From assembly GCA_020348445.1 (NCBI GenBank), contig CP070751.1, forward strand, positions 4,462,970 to 4,516,000: a stretch of 53,031 nt of DNA. The letters run 5' to 3'. Shown here piece by piece: positions 24,902 to 33,535 of this stretch (position 1 is the first letter of the stretch; each line of letters begins with the position of its first letter). Source of the DNA: Thermoplasmata archaeon (GTDB taxonomy: Archaea; Thermoplasmatota; Thermoplasmata; GCA-020350865). A model generated the notes under the pieces. The model was not told the origin of the DNA. It ran no database searches and worked only from the letters and a program-made list of their open reading frames with translations. The translations under genes and the position numbers were made by a program.

Positions 24902-26937
24902 GGAAGAAAATTCAATCAATCATAATCTGTTTAATACTTATTTTCGCTATCTTTACTACTATTGATTTGGTATTTGAATTTCCACTTACTTCTGGAAGCA
25001 CAACAATTTACGTTCCCACCAATTATCCTACGATACAGGAGGCGATAAACGCGGCCATAGATGGGGATACTGTCTATGTTTACAGCGGGGCCTATTTTGA
25101 AAATGTAATAGTGGACAAAACAATAAATCTGACTGGAGAAAATAAGGATAACACGACAATCGAAGGTGTTGGAGACGTGATTCACGTCGCAGCTAATTGG
25201 GTAAATGTCTCGGGTTTTACTGTCAAAAACGGCTCGACGGGAATAGATCTTTACGAAGTTAATAACTGTAAGGTTTTTAACAACATCGCCTCCACAAATG
25301 ACTTTCATGGCATCAAGTTTACCAGATGCATAGATAGCGATATCACTAATAACACAGTCTTAAATAGCCATACCGGCATCAGCCTCTCCCAATCTTCTTA
25401 CAACGATATCACTGGAAACAAAGTTTCGGAAAATAATTATGGAATCGCTCTCCATGATGCCAATGGGAACAATATAACAGGCAATATTGTTTATTCAAAT
25501 AACGATTTTGGCATATGGTTACATGGCTTCACCGATAGTAATTGCATTGTTGATAACAATGTTTCATTTTGTGGTAAAATTGGAATCTACCTCTCCGGGA
25601 CCGTTGGGATTACCCTCAGAAATAACACGATGAAATATAACGGAATCCGGATCGATGGAGGAGACGTTCAGCACTGGAACACCCACAATATCGATACCTC
25701 CAACACAGTAAACGGCAAGCCCTTGCAATACTGGGTGAATCGAACTAGAGGTAAAGTACCTGCAGGGACGGGACAGGTGATCCTTGCCAATTGCACAAAT
25801 GTGATAATAGAGGGACAAGAGCTTATAAATTGCTCTATTGGCATTCTTCTTGGTTTCTCATCATCCAATATTATCCTCGCAAACATTGTTTCCTCAAATA
25901 CTTATGAGGGAATCCGCCTTTTTAAGTCGAATAACAACACAATAGTTAATAACAATGTTTCTTCAAATTCTGGATTTTATGGAATCCGGATTCATTATTC
26001 CGACAAGAACAATATCACAGGTAACTTCATCTACTTTAACTATGTGGGCATCGTTTTTTATGAGTCAAATTACAATCTAATAACTTATAATACTGTATTT
26101 TTAAATGATGTTTATGGAATACACCTTGGATATTCATACAATAATACTTTCTACCACAATAATTTTATTGATAACTCAGATCAAGCCATCGATGAGTCAA
26201 ATAACGGTAACCGATGGGATAATGGCTACCCATCAGGCGGTAATTATTGGTCTGATTTCGATGAATCAAGTGAAGGGGCGTACGATGATTATAATGGAGA
26301 AGGTCAAAACATTTTGGGAAGCGACGGCATAGTCGATAACGGGACAATTGGAGGAGGGGGAAAGAACCCCTATGTGATAGATTCGGACTCCTGGGACAAT
26401 TACCCCCTTATCGAGCCCTACAATAATTATATGATTTTAAAGCAGGGTTGGAACCTTATTTCTCTACCACTGATCCAGGAAGAGCAAAACCTTACAAAAG
26501 TGCTTAAATCCATCAATGGATTGTATGATGCTGTCCAATGGTATAATATTACCGATACGAGAGATCCCTGGAAGCATTACAAAGTAAGCAAGCCTTACGG
26601 AAACGACCTTTTCGAGATAAATGAGAAAATGGGTTTTTGGATTCACATCACTCAGCCAGGGGACACGATCTTCTTCTATAACGGCACCAGACCAACAGAG
26701 AACCAGACAATCACCCTTTACCCAGGTTGGAACATGGTTGGCTATCCCTCATTTAACAATAGAGACAGAACCACGGCTTTAAATAACATCACCTTTGGTA
26801 CGCATGTGGATGCGATCTGGACCTATGATTCTCATATTCAAAGATGGGAGAAGATTGGGCCATCTGATTATTTCGAGATTGGAAGAGGGTATTATATCCA
26901 TGCTAAAAGTAAGTGCGATTGGGAGGTCCCGTGTTGA
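24898..26937 (+). CDS. secreted NosD-type right-handed beta-helix protein 2
   Basis: About 679 residues from TTG 24898, which overlaps the preceding stop (TTGA) and is served by GGGAGGT at 24886-24892 inside the upstream coding tail. A signal peptide (about 1-30) is followed by the carbohydrate-active (CASH-type) opening IYVPTNYPTIQEAINAAIDG and GDTVYVYSGAYFENVIV, then PbH1 turns to about residue 440, the NGYPSGGNYWSDFDES motif, and a tandem GWNLISLPLI / GWNMVGYPS C-terminus nearly identical to that of protein 1. It clearly arose by duplication with protein 1 and still exchanges sequence with it, with a long identical DNA run around the GYPSGG motif. Surface polysaccharide binding or lysis is the family-based expectation. 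Confidence 0.88.
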   Translation: MRKKIQSIIICLILIFAIFTTIDLVFEFPLTSGSTTIYVPTNYPTIQEAINAAIDGDTVYVYSGAYFENVIVDKTINLTGENKDNTTIEGVGDVIHVAANWVNVSGFTVKNGSTGIDLYEVNNCKVFNNIASTNDFHGIKFTRCIDSDITNNTVLNSHTGISLSQSSYNDITGNKVSENNYGIALHDANGNNITGNIVYSNNDFGIWLHGFTDSNCIVDNNVSFCGKIGIYLSGTVGITLRNNTMKYNGIRIDGGDVQHWNTHNIDTSNTVNGKPLQYWVNRTRGKVPAGTGQVILANCTNVIIEGQELINCSIGILLGFSSSNIILANIVSSNTYEGIRLFKSNNNTIVNNNVSSNSGFYGIRIHYSDKNNITGNFIYFNYVGIVFYESNYNLITYNTVFLNDVYGIHLGYSYNNTFYHNNFIDNSDQAIDESNNGNRWDNGYPSGGNYWSDFDESSEGAYDDYNGEGQNILGSDGIVDNGTIGGGGKNPYVIDSDSWDNYPLIEPYNNYMILKQGWNLISLPLIQEEQNLTKVLKSINGLYDAVQWYNITDTRDPWKHYKVSKPYGNDLFEINEKMGFWIHITQPGDTIFFYNGTRPTENQTITLYPGWNMVGYPSFNNRDRTTALNNITFGTHVDAIWTYDSHIQRWEKIGPSDYFEIGRGYYIHAKSKCDWEVPC

Positions 26938-29900
26938 GGATGAAAATTCGATCAATCATAATCAGTATTATTCTTATTTTTACTATCTTTACCACAGTTG
27001 ATTTGGTTTTTGAATTTTCACCTTCTTATGGAAGCGCTACAATTTATGTTCCTAATGATTATCCCACGATACAGGATGCGATAAATGCAAGTAAGGATGG
27101 GGATACAGTATATGTCTTTAGCGGGACTTATTACGAAAATGTTGTGGTAAATAAGACCATTGACTTGATAGGAGAGGATAAGGAAACCACAATAATTGAT
27201 GGTGAATGGAGTGGAGTTGTTATCAATGTGAGTGCAAATTGGGTGAACATCACAGGATTTACAATCACTAGATCCGAAGGAGAGTATAAATGTGCAGGAA
27301 TAAAACTTTACAATGTCCATAACTGTAGGCTCGTAAACAATAATGTTACATCGAACGGTGCCCGCGGCATCTATCTCTATTATTCCAGCTTTATCAACAT
27401 AATAAGCAACACTATAACATCGAACTACGGAGACGGTATATATCTATATTTTTCAGATGAAAATAACATAATAGGCAATAACGTTTCAGACAACAGATTT
27501 AGTTCTGGCATCATCCTTCATAATTCATCAAACAACGCGATCGAGAACAACATCGTCTCGAATAACGAGGGATTTGGCATCTATCTCTATCAGTCCAGTC
27601 TGAACAACATCATAAACAACACCTGCAACTCGAACTCTTATCATGGCATATCACTAGGTGGCTCATCAAGCAATATGATTGCTAACAACACCTGCTCAAA
27701 CAATTCGGAGATTGGAATAGATATCAATAATTTCAGTCCAGACAACAACATCATAGACAATACCGTCACCTCAAACCTTAGGGATGGCATCTTTATCTAC
27801 TACAGTTCGAATGGGACCAACATCATCCACAACAATGTTTTGAACAACGATTGGTCAGGCATCTCAATCTATCACTCCTCAAATAATATAATAACAGATA
27901 ACACTGTTTATTTCAACAATTTTTACGGCATTGTTCTTTCTACATACCCCGGTCCTTTTCCTTACGAAACTGCAAACAACGAGGTAACAAACAACAATGT
28001 TATGGACAATGGAGATACCGGTATTTATCTTTACATATCACGAAACAATAACATCACTGGTAATAATATATCAAATAATAAGAATGGTACGCATCTTTAC
28101 GCACTTTCAGACAACAATATAATAACAGACAATATAATATCATCGAACAAATATGATGGGATCCATATTGAGTTTGCATCAAAATACAACATAATAACAA
28201 ACAATAGGATATCATCGAATAATAATGGCATATCTATTGAAATGATCTCAACAGACAACAATATCTTGAACAACGATATTTCAGATAATTTAGAGGGCAT
28301 AAATGTTACAACTTCAAGTTACAATAATATGTCTGGCAACAACATCTCAAACAACGAGCACGGCATTAGGTTTTTCAAAGCAAATGATAACAGAATAATA
28401 ACCAACAATGTTTCTTTAAATAGTTTAGATGGGATTCGCCTTCTCTCTTCTTCCAAGAGGAACAGCATCATAGACAATACCGTTTTCTCGAACAGCAATT
28501 ATGGAATCTATATAAATGACTCTTTGAATAACAATATTTACCACAACAACATCATAACCAATACAATTCAGGCTTACGATGGTACGAATAATGGGAATCA
28601 ATGGGATGATGGCTATCCTTCAGGCGGTAACTACTGGAGTGATTGGACGACACCAGATGATTACCATGGGCCAGATCAAGATATTCTGGGAAGCGACGGT
28701 ATAGTTGACAATGGGACAGTTGGAGGCGGTGGTAAGAATCCCTATGTTATCGATTCAGATTCCCAGGATAACTATCCTTTGACAACTCCGCACCCAATGT
28801 TACTAACCCTTTACATCAAAGCAAGCGCGGATGGTAGGGATGCCATACTCTATTGGGACCAACCCTCGATTTTTGGAGTGAGTCATTATTTGATATACCG
28901 CTCAGAAGACCAGACCAACTTCGATTTTAATAATGTGTGGGTAAATACCAAAACAGACACACAACCAGGGGAATCTTTATCCAATCCCCTCAGAACCACG
29001 TGGATTGATTTCAATGCCTCGGTTCCTGGCAATAAAAATTACAGGGAACAATACTATTATGTTATACAGAGTGTGTATGAATCAGGCAAGATGAGCCCGA
29101 GCAGCCGAACTGTTGGAAAATGGACCAAGTCATTCTCCCAGGGAATATCAACCTTCTCACTACCCTTAGAGCCCATCGATCCTATATACGTGGACTATTG
29201 CACCCATTCCATGAATGCCACTTATATCAGATACATTGATCCCAATCAGCATATTTGGCGCCAGCACAACTTTGGCGATGGTACTAAAAACAACACACAG
29301 ATGAAACTTGGTGAAGGGTACGAGATAAAACTAAGCAACCAGACTGTATTCACGTTTACAGGTTTACCAGGTGCCATGATAAGTTATTATGGCAACAGTG
29401 GATTCCTTGGTTTTGATCCAACTACCGAGGCTGATTGTCTTGAAGTTACAATCCAAGAAAATGGAGATGTAAACGTAACGTGGGAGGATCCAGGGAGTAT
29501 GGGCCCTGGGGATTATTATTACGAGATTTATTATTCATACAAAAGAGATGGCTTCTTTGGATACCTTGATTTCGATTATTCCCAGGTCTGCTCCCCTGTT
29601 GGTTTTGGAACCAATAATGTCACCCATGTAGGTGCACAAGCAAATGATCCAGGAAAAAGGTTGTATTATATGGTGGTTCCTTTCAATGCCCTCGGTATAA
29701 GAGGAACAAGCACATACAGCATCGGAATCTGGACTGAGGAATATCTGTCTCAGTATGATACAATGGGTATACCACTGAAACTGGATGTTGACCATACAGC
29801 AGACTGGTATTGCGACAACATCCCTGATACTGTTGGGATTAATTATTTCGATTACGATGGGCAGAGGTGGTGCTGGCATTCCAAAAGGATGTCTGAAGGT

Positions 29901-29984
29901 GCTTACGATACTGTTTTGAAGATGACGGAAGGTTACCAAATATCGACTTCGGACACCACAGAATTCACATTTATTGGGGTGTAG
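26934..29984 (+). CDS. secreted NosD-type beta-helix protein 3 with shared C-terminal cassette
   Basis: About 1,016 residues from TTG 26934, again overlapping the previous stop as TTGA, with GGGAGGT at 26921-26927. Signal peptide, then IYVPNDYPTIQDAINASKDG, then an extended beta-helix of PbH1 turns (about 90-540), the DDGYPSGGNYWSDW motif, and from about 625 the cassette of some 390 residues found also in the proteins at 30143, 33536 and 36074. The cassette is two rounds of a fibronectin-III-like domain (ILYWDQP, YYVIQSVYESG) followed by a module with S-L-P-L or I-P-L, W-x-x-H and E-G-Y-x-I. The protein ends STSDTTEFTFIGV without a membrane anchor. It should be secreted and retained by an unknown mechanism. 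Third and last gene of the overlapping operon. Confidence 0.87.
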   Translation: MRMKIRSIIISIILIFTIFTTVDLVFEFSPSYGSATIYVPNDYPTIQDAINASKDGDTVYVFSGTYYENVVVNKTIDLIGEDKETTIIDGEWSGVVINVSANWVNITGFTITRSEGEYKCAGIKLYNVHNCRLVNNNVTSNGARGIYLYYSSFINIISNTITSNYGDGIYLYFSDENNIIGNNVSDNRFSSGIILHNSSNNAIENNIVSNNEGFGIYLYQSSLNNIINNTCNSNSYHGISLGGSSSNMIANNTCSNNSEIGIDINNFSPDNNIIDNTVTSNLRDGIFIYYSSNGTNIIHNNVLNNDWSGISIYHSSNNIITDNTVYFNNFYGIVLSTYPGPFPYETANNEVTNNNVMDNGDTGIYLYISRNNNITGNNISNNKNGTHLYALSDNNIITDNIISSNKYDGIHIEFASKYNIITNNRISSNNNGISIEMISTDNNILNNDISDNLEGINVTTSSYNNMSGNNISNNEHGIRFFKANDNRIITNNVSLNSLDGIRLLSSSKRNSIIDNTVFSNSNYGIYINDSLNNNIYHNNIITNTIQAYDGTNNGNQWDDGYPSGGNYWSDWTTPDDYHGPDQDILGSDGIVDNGTVGGGGKNPYVIDSDSQDNYPLTTPHPMLLTLYIKASADGRDAILYWDQPSIFGVSHYLIYRSEDQTNFDFNNVWVNTKTDTQPGESLSNPLRTTWIDFNASVPGNKNYREQYYYVIQSVYESGKMSPSSRTVGKWTKSFSQGISTFSLPLEPIDPIYVDYCTHSMNATYIRYIDPNQHIWRQHNFGDGTKNNTQMKLGEGYEIKLSNQTVFTFTGLPGAMISYYGNSGFLGFDPTTEADCLEVTIQENGDVNVTWEDPGSMGPGDYYYEIYYSYKRDGFFGYLDFDYSQVCSPVGFGTNNVTHVGAQANDPGKRLYYMVVPFNALGIRGTSTYSIGIWTEEYLSQYDTMGIPLKLDVDHTADWYCDNIPDTVGINYFDYDGQRWCWHSKRMSEGAYDTVLKMTEGYQISTSDTTEFTFIGV
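28807..29984 (+). repeat. C-terminal cassette, DNA copy A
   Basis: This 1.2-kb coding segment is nearly identical at DNA level, over long stretches, to 32237-33412 in the next gene. More diverged copies of the same cassette lie at about 34662-35791 and 41837-43012. Within each copy the protein is a tandem duplication of two related halves. Confidence 0.8.
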
Positions 29985-30001
29985 AACCCAAGCTTTTTCG
30001 A

Positions 30002-30054
30002 GCGGAAAATCTTATAATCTATTAAAACAATGTGAAATTGTTCTGTGCAGGATA
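30002..30054 (+). promoter_or_regulatory. promoter of beta-helix gene 4, resembling the array promoters
   Basis: GCGGAAAATCTTATAATC is a BRE/TATA pair, followed by TATTAAAACAATGTGAA. The TAAAACAATG block sits at the same distance after the TATA box as in array promoters 3 and 4. The next ATG, at 30055, opens a short frame that is one base out of phase with the gene. Confidence 0.55.
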
Positions 30055-30142
30055 ATGGAGGGGGCGTATACATACGAATAATAACTCCTGGAAGAGAGAA
30101 AAGAGGGCTAAATCGCTAAAACGATCATGTTTCATAGTTGTT

Positions 30143-33100
30143 GTGCTTTTTATTATATCAATTACGATGCTGATTGTTCCTGATGAAAATCTGATACCAA
30201 CCTCCAGCGGGACAACAATCTATGTTCCCACAGATTATCCTACGATACAGGAAGCAATAAACGCTGCAAAAGATGGGGATACAGTCTATGTTTATAGCGG
30301 GACATATTACGAGCGTATAGGGGTGAATAAAGCTATAAATCTGATTGGAGATGGCCCTGACTCGACGACTATATGCGGACAAAGTGCAGGTCAAACAGTT
30401 TATGTAAACACCGATTGGGTGAATATCACAGGATTCACAATCACCACTGATAATCCTAATGTTGAGGGATTAATTATATATTCTGATCATGTAACAATTG
30501 CACGCAATATATTTACGATCAGCGAGATCGGCATCTATATCCAGAAATCCAGTGCAATTACCATGATGGATAACATTATGTTACATAATGGAATTTATAT
30601 TGAGGGTTATTCCCTTGAGCACTGGAACACACATGAAATTGACTTTACAAACACCGTAAATGGCAAGCCAATTTGGTATTTAAAGGACCTAACAGAGGGC
30701 GTAGTCCCATCTAATGCTGGACAAGTTATTCTTGCCAACTGCACGAACGTCAATGTAGTGGGACAAGAAATTACCGATGTTACCGTGGGTATTTCTTTAG
30801 GTTTTTCTTCTCATAATAATATCACGAACAATAATATCACATCATGCAGGCGCTACTATGGTATGGGTCTCATTTATTCAAATGGGAATAACATTATGGG
30901 TAATCTCATCAGCACCCCCCGTGGCGATGGCTTCTATCTCAACCATTCCAGCTGGAACAACATCATAGGCAATAACATTTCGGATAACAGAGGCGGTGAT
31001 GGTATACATCTCAGGGATTCCTACGAAAATCGCATTATTGGCAACACCCTTTTTTCGAATATACGAAAGGGTATTTGGGTCTATTATTCAGATGGTAACT
31101 ATATCGCAGACAACAATATATCTTGGAATGGGTGTGGTATTGAGGTTCTGCGCTCATCTTACAACTACATCGAAAACAACACCTGCGTACGGAATCATAA
31201 TGATGGTATTGTGTTCGGTTTGGCTCCTAGAAACTCTGCTAAAAACAATCATTGTTACAAGAACGGCAATGGCATCTTTATCGCTACTTATTCCAACGAG
31301 ACCGATGTCATAGGCAACTACATTTCGTATAGCAGAAACGACGGTATTCCTGTCAAGTTCTCCTGCAGAAACAACATCATAGACAATACAATCATCTCGA
31401 ACTCCAGAAAGGGTATCTATTTGTGGTTTTCCCACGAGAACTACTTTTTTAACAACAGCATCACCTCAACCGAGGAATCCGGTATCTATTTCCTCCAATC
31501 CAGGAGGAACATCATCCATGACAACAAAATTCAGAATAATAACATACATGGCATGTATCTTTATGCACTTTCAAACAACAATATAATAACAGACAATATA
31601 ATATCATCGAACAAGTACGATGGCATCCTTGTTGAGTATTCATCAAACAATAAGATAAAGCGCAACGATATCTCCGACAATTTAGGAGGATTAAATCTTT
31701 CCACACCACCAGTGTCCAATTTAAACTCAAGTTACAATATAATATCAGACAATAATATTACTAACAACGAGCGCGGCATCTGGCTTTATTCAGCATTGAC
31801 CAACGCAATAATAGGCAACAACATTTCTCTTAACAATGATGATGGTATCCGCCTTCTCACTTCATCTGATATGAACGGCATCATTGGCAATACCATCTTC
31901 TCAAATAACGGGTATGGCATCTATTTAAGCGAGTCATCACGCAATAGCATTTATCACAACTACATCTTAAATAATGCAATTCAAGCTTTTGATTATACAA
32001 TTGATACAAATCGATGGGATATTGGCTATCCTTTGGGCGGTAATTTCTGGTCTGATTTCGATGAACCTAGCGAGGGAGCCTATGACGATTATCAAGGATC
32101 AGATCAAGATATTTTGGGTAGCGACGGTATAGTTGACAACGGGACGATTGGAGGTGGTGGTAAGAATCCATATGTGATCGATTCAGATTCTCAGGATAAC
32201 TATCCATTGGTCATACCACCAGTAATGACACCGACTCTTCACATCAAAGCAAGTGCGGATGGTAGGGATGCGATACTCTATTGGGACCAACCCTCGATTT
32301 TTGGAGTGAGTCATTATTTGATATACCGCTCAGAAGATCAAACAAATTTCGATTTTGATGATGTGTGGGTAAATACCAAAACAGACACACAACCAGGGGA
32401 ATCTTTATCCAATCCCCTCAGAAACACGTGGATTGATTTCAATGCCTCTGTTCCTGGCAATAAAAATTACAGGGAACAATACTATTATGTTATACAGAGT
32501 GTGTATGAATCAGGCAAGATGAGCCCGAGCAGCAGAACTGTTGGAAAATGGACCAGGTCATTCCCCCGGGGAATATCAACCTTCTCGCTCCCCTTGGAGC
32601 CCATCGATCCTTTGTACGTCGACCATTGCACCCAGTCAATGAATGCTACTTATATCAAATACATGAGTCCTGATCAGCATACTTGGCGCCAGCATAATTT
32701 CGACGATGGTATCAATAACAATACACAAATGATACTGGGAGAAGGCTATGAGGTAAAACTAAGTAACCAGACTGTATTCACGTTTACAGGTTTACCAGGT
32801 GCCATGATAAGTTATTATGGCAATGGTGGATTCCTCGGTTTTGATCCAACTACCGAGGCTGATTGTCTTGAAGTTACAATCCAAGAAAATGGGGATGTAA
32901 ACTTAACGTGGGAGGAACCAGGGAGTATGGGCCCGGGAGATTATTATTACGAGATATATTTTTCAAACAAAAGAGATGGCTTCTTCGGATACGTTGATTT
33001 CGATTATTCCCAAGTCTGCTCCCCTGTTGGTTTTGGAACCAATAATGTCACCCATGTAGGTGCACAAGCAAACGATCCAGGAAAAAGGTTGTATTATATG

Positions 33101-33412
33101 GTGGTTCCTTTCAACGCCATGGGTATAAGAGGAACAAGCACTTACAGCATTGGAATCTGGACAGAGGAATATCTATCCCAATATGATACAATGGGGATAC
33201 CACTGAAACTGGATGTTAACCATACAGCAGACTGGTATTGCGACAACATCCCTAATACAGTTGGGATTAATTACTTCAATTACAATGGGCAGAGGTGGGC
33301 ATGGCACGCAACGAGGATGCTCGTAGGTGCCTATGATACTGTTTTAGAGATGACGGAAGGCTATCAAATATCGACTTCTGACACCACAGAATTCACATTT
33401 ATTGGTGTTTAG
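30143..33412 (+). CDS. secreted NosD-type beta-helix protein 4 with shared C-terminal cassette (start uncertain, possible frameshift)
   Basis: At least 1,089 residues. The conserved opening IYVPTDYPTIQEAINAAKDG is followed by PbH1 turns to about 610, the IGYPLGGNFWSDFDEP motif and the shared C-terminal cassette (from about 700), ending STSDTTEFTFIGV. The 5' end is odd. GTG 30143 falls inside the signal peptide and leaves no basic n-region or ribosome binding site. The frame stays open back to 30056 without any ATG, GTG or TTG. ATG 30055 is out of phase by one base, across the run of five G at 30060-30064. Losing one G would give a perfect signal peptide starting MEGRIHTNNN with a lysine/arginine-rich n-region. 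The gene has its own promoter and lies 158 bases after the previous operon. Confidence 0.82.
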   Translation: MLFIISITMLIVPDENLIPTSSGTTIYVPTDYPTIQEAINAAKDGDTVYVYSGTYYERIGVNKAINLIGDGPDSTTICGQSAGQTVYVNTDWVNITGFTITTDNPNVEGLIIYSDHVTIARNIFTISEIGIYIQKSSAITMMDNIMLHNGIYIEGYSLEHWNTHEIDFTNTVNGKPIWYLKDLTEGVVPSNAGQVILANCTNVNVVGQEITDVTVGISLGFSSHNNITNNNITSCRRYYGMGLIYSNGNNIMGNLISTPRGDGFYLNHSSWNNIIGNNISDNRGGDGIHLRDSYENRIIGNTLFSNIRKGIWVYYSDGNYIADNNISWNGCGIEVLRSSYNYIENNTCVRNHNDGIVFGLAPRNSAKNNHCYKNGNGIFIATYSNETDVIGNYISYSRNDGIPVKFSCRNNIIDNTIISNSRKGIYLWFSHENYFFNNSITSTEESGIYFLQSRRNIIHDNKIQNNNIHGMYLYALSNNNIITDNIISSNKYDGILVEYSSNNKIKRNDISDNLGGLNLSTPPVSNLNSSYNIISDNNITNNERGIWLYSALTNAIIGNNISLNNDDGIRLLTSSDMNGIIGNTIFSNNGYGIYLSESSRNSIYHNYILNNAIQAFDYTIDTNRWDIGYPLGGNFWSDFDEPSEGAYDDYQGSDQDILGSDGIVDNGTIGGGGKNPYVIDSDSQDNYPLVIPPVMTPTLHIKASADGRDAILYWDQPSIFGVSHYLIYRSEDQTNFDFDDVWVNTKTDTQPGESLSNPLRNTWIDFNASVPGNKNYREQYYYVIQSVYESGKMSPSSRTVGKWTRSFPRGISTFSLPLEPIDPLYVDHCTQSMNATYIKYMSPDQHTWRQHNFDDGINNNTQMILGEGYEVKLSNQTVFTFTGLPGAMISYYGNGGFLGFDPTTEADCLEVTIQENGDVNLTWEEPGSMGPGDYYYEIYFSNKRDGFFGYVDFDYSQVCSPVGFGTNNVTHVGAQANDPGKRLYYMVVPFNAMGIRGTSTYSIGIWTEEYLSQYDTMGIPLKLDVNHTADWYCDNIPNTVGINYFNYNGQRWAWHATRMLVGAYDTVLEMTEGYQISTSDTTEFTFIGV
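32237..33412 (+). repeat. C-terminal cassette, DNA copy B
   Basis: Partner of the segment at 28807-29984. Runs of many tens of identical bases are visible, for example around 32270-32330 and 32760-32830, in both codon choice and protein. This is far more similar than the beta-helix parts of the same two genes and points to gene conversion or recent duplication. Confidence 0.8.
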
Positions 33413-33457
33413 AATCTGTGTTCATATAGTGACCGGGAATTTTCGGGTTATTTACTC

Positions 33458-33535
33458 ACGAAAAGCGTATAAGGATTAAAATCAATAATGTAAGTTAATA
33501 CAAAGGATTTAGACGGTCGGGGCAAGGGACTGGAC
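33458..33535 (+). promoter_or_regulatory. promoter of beta-helix gene 5
   Basis: ACGAAAAGCGTATAAGGATT carries the same 15-base BRE/TATA core as the promoter at 22386. The predicted transcript start near 33494 leaves a leader of about 40 bases with a G-rich stretch before ATG 33536. Confidence 0.6.

Noticed and set aside
22860..28560. AAC/AAT-rich repetitive DNA in the beta-helix genes considered as a CRISPR or satellite array
   Set aside because: The repeats are in-frame coding turns of variable length and sequence (N-N-x-I pattern), without identical repeats and unique spacers.
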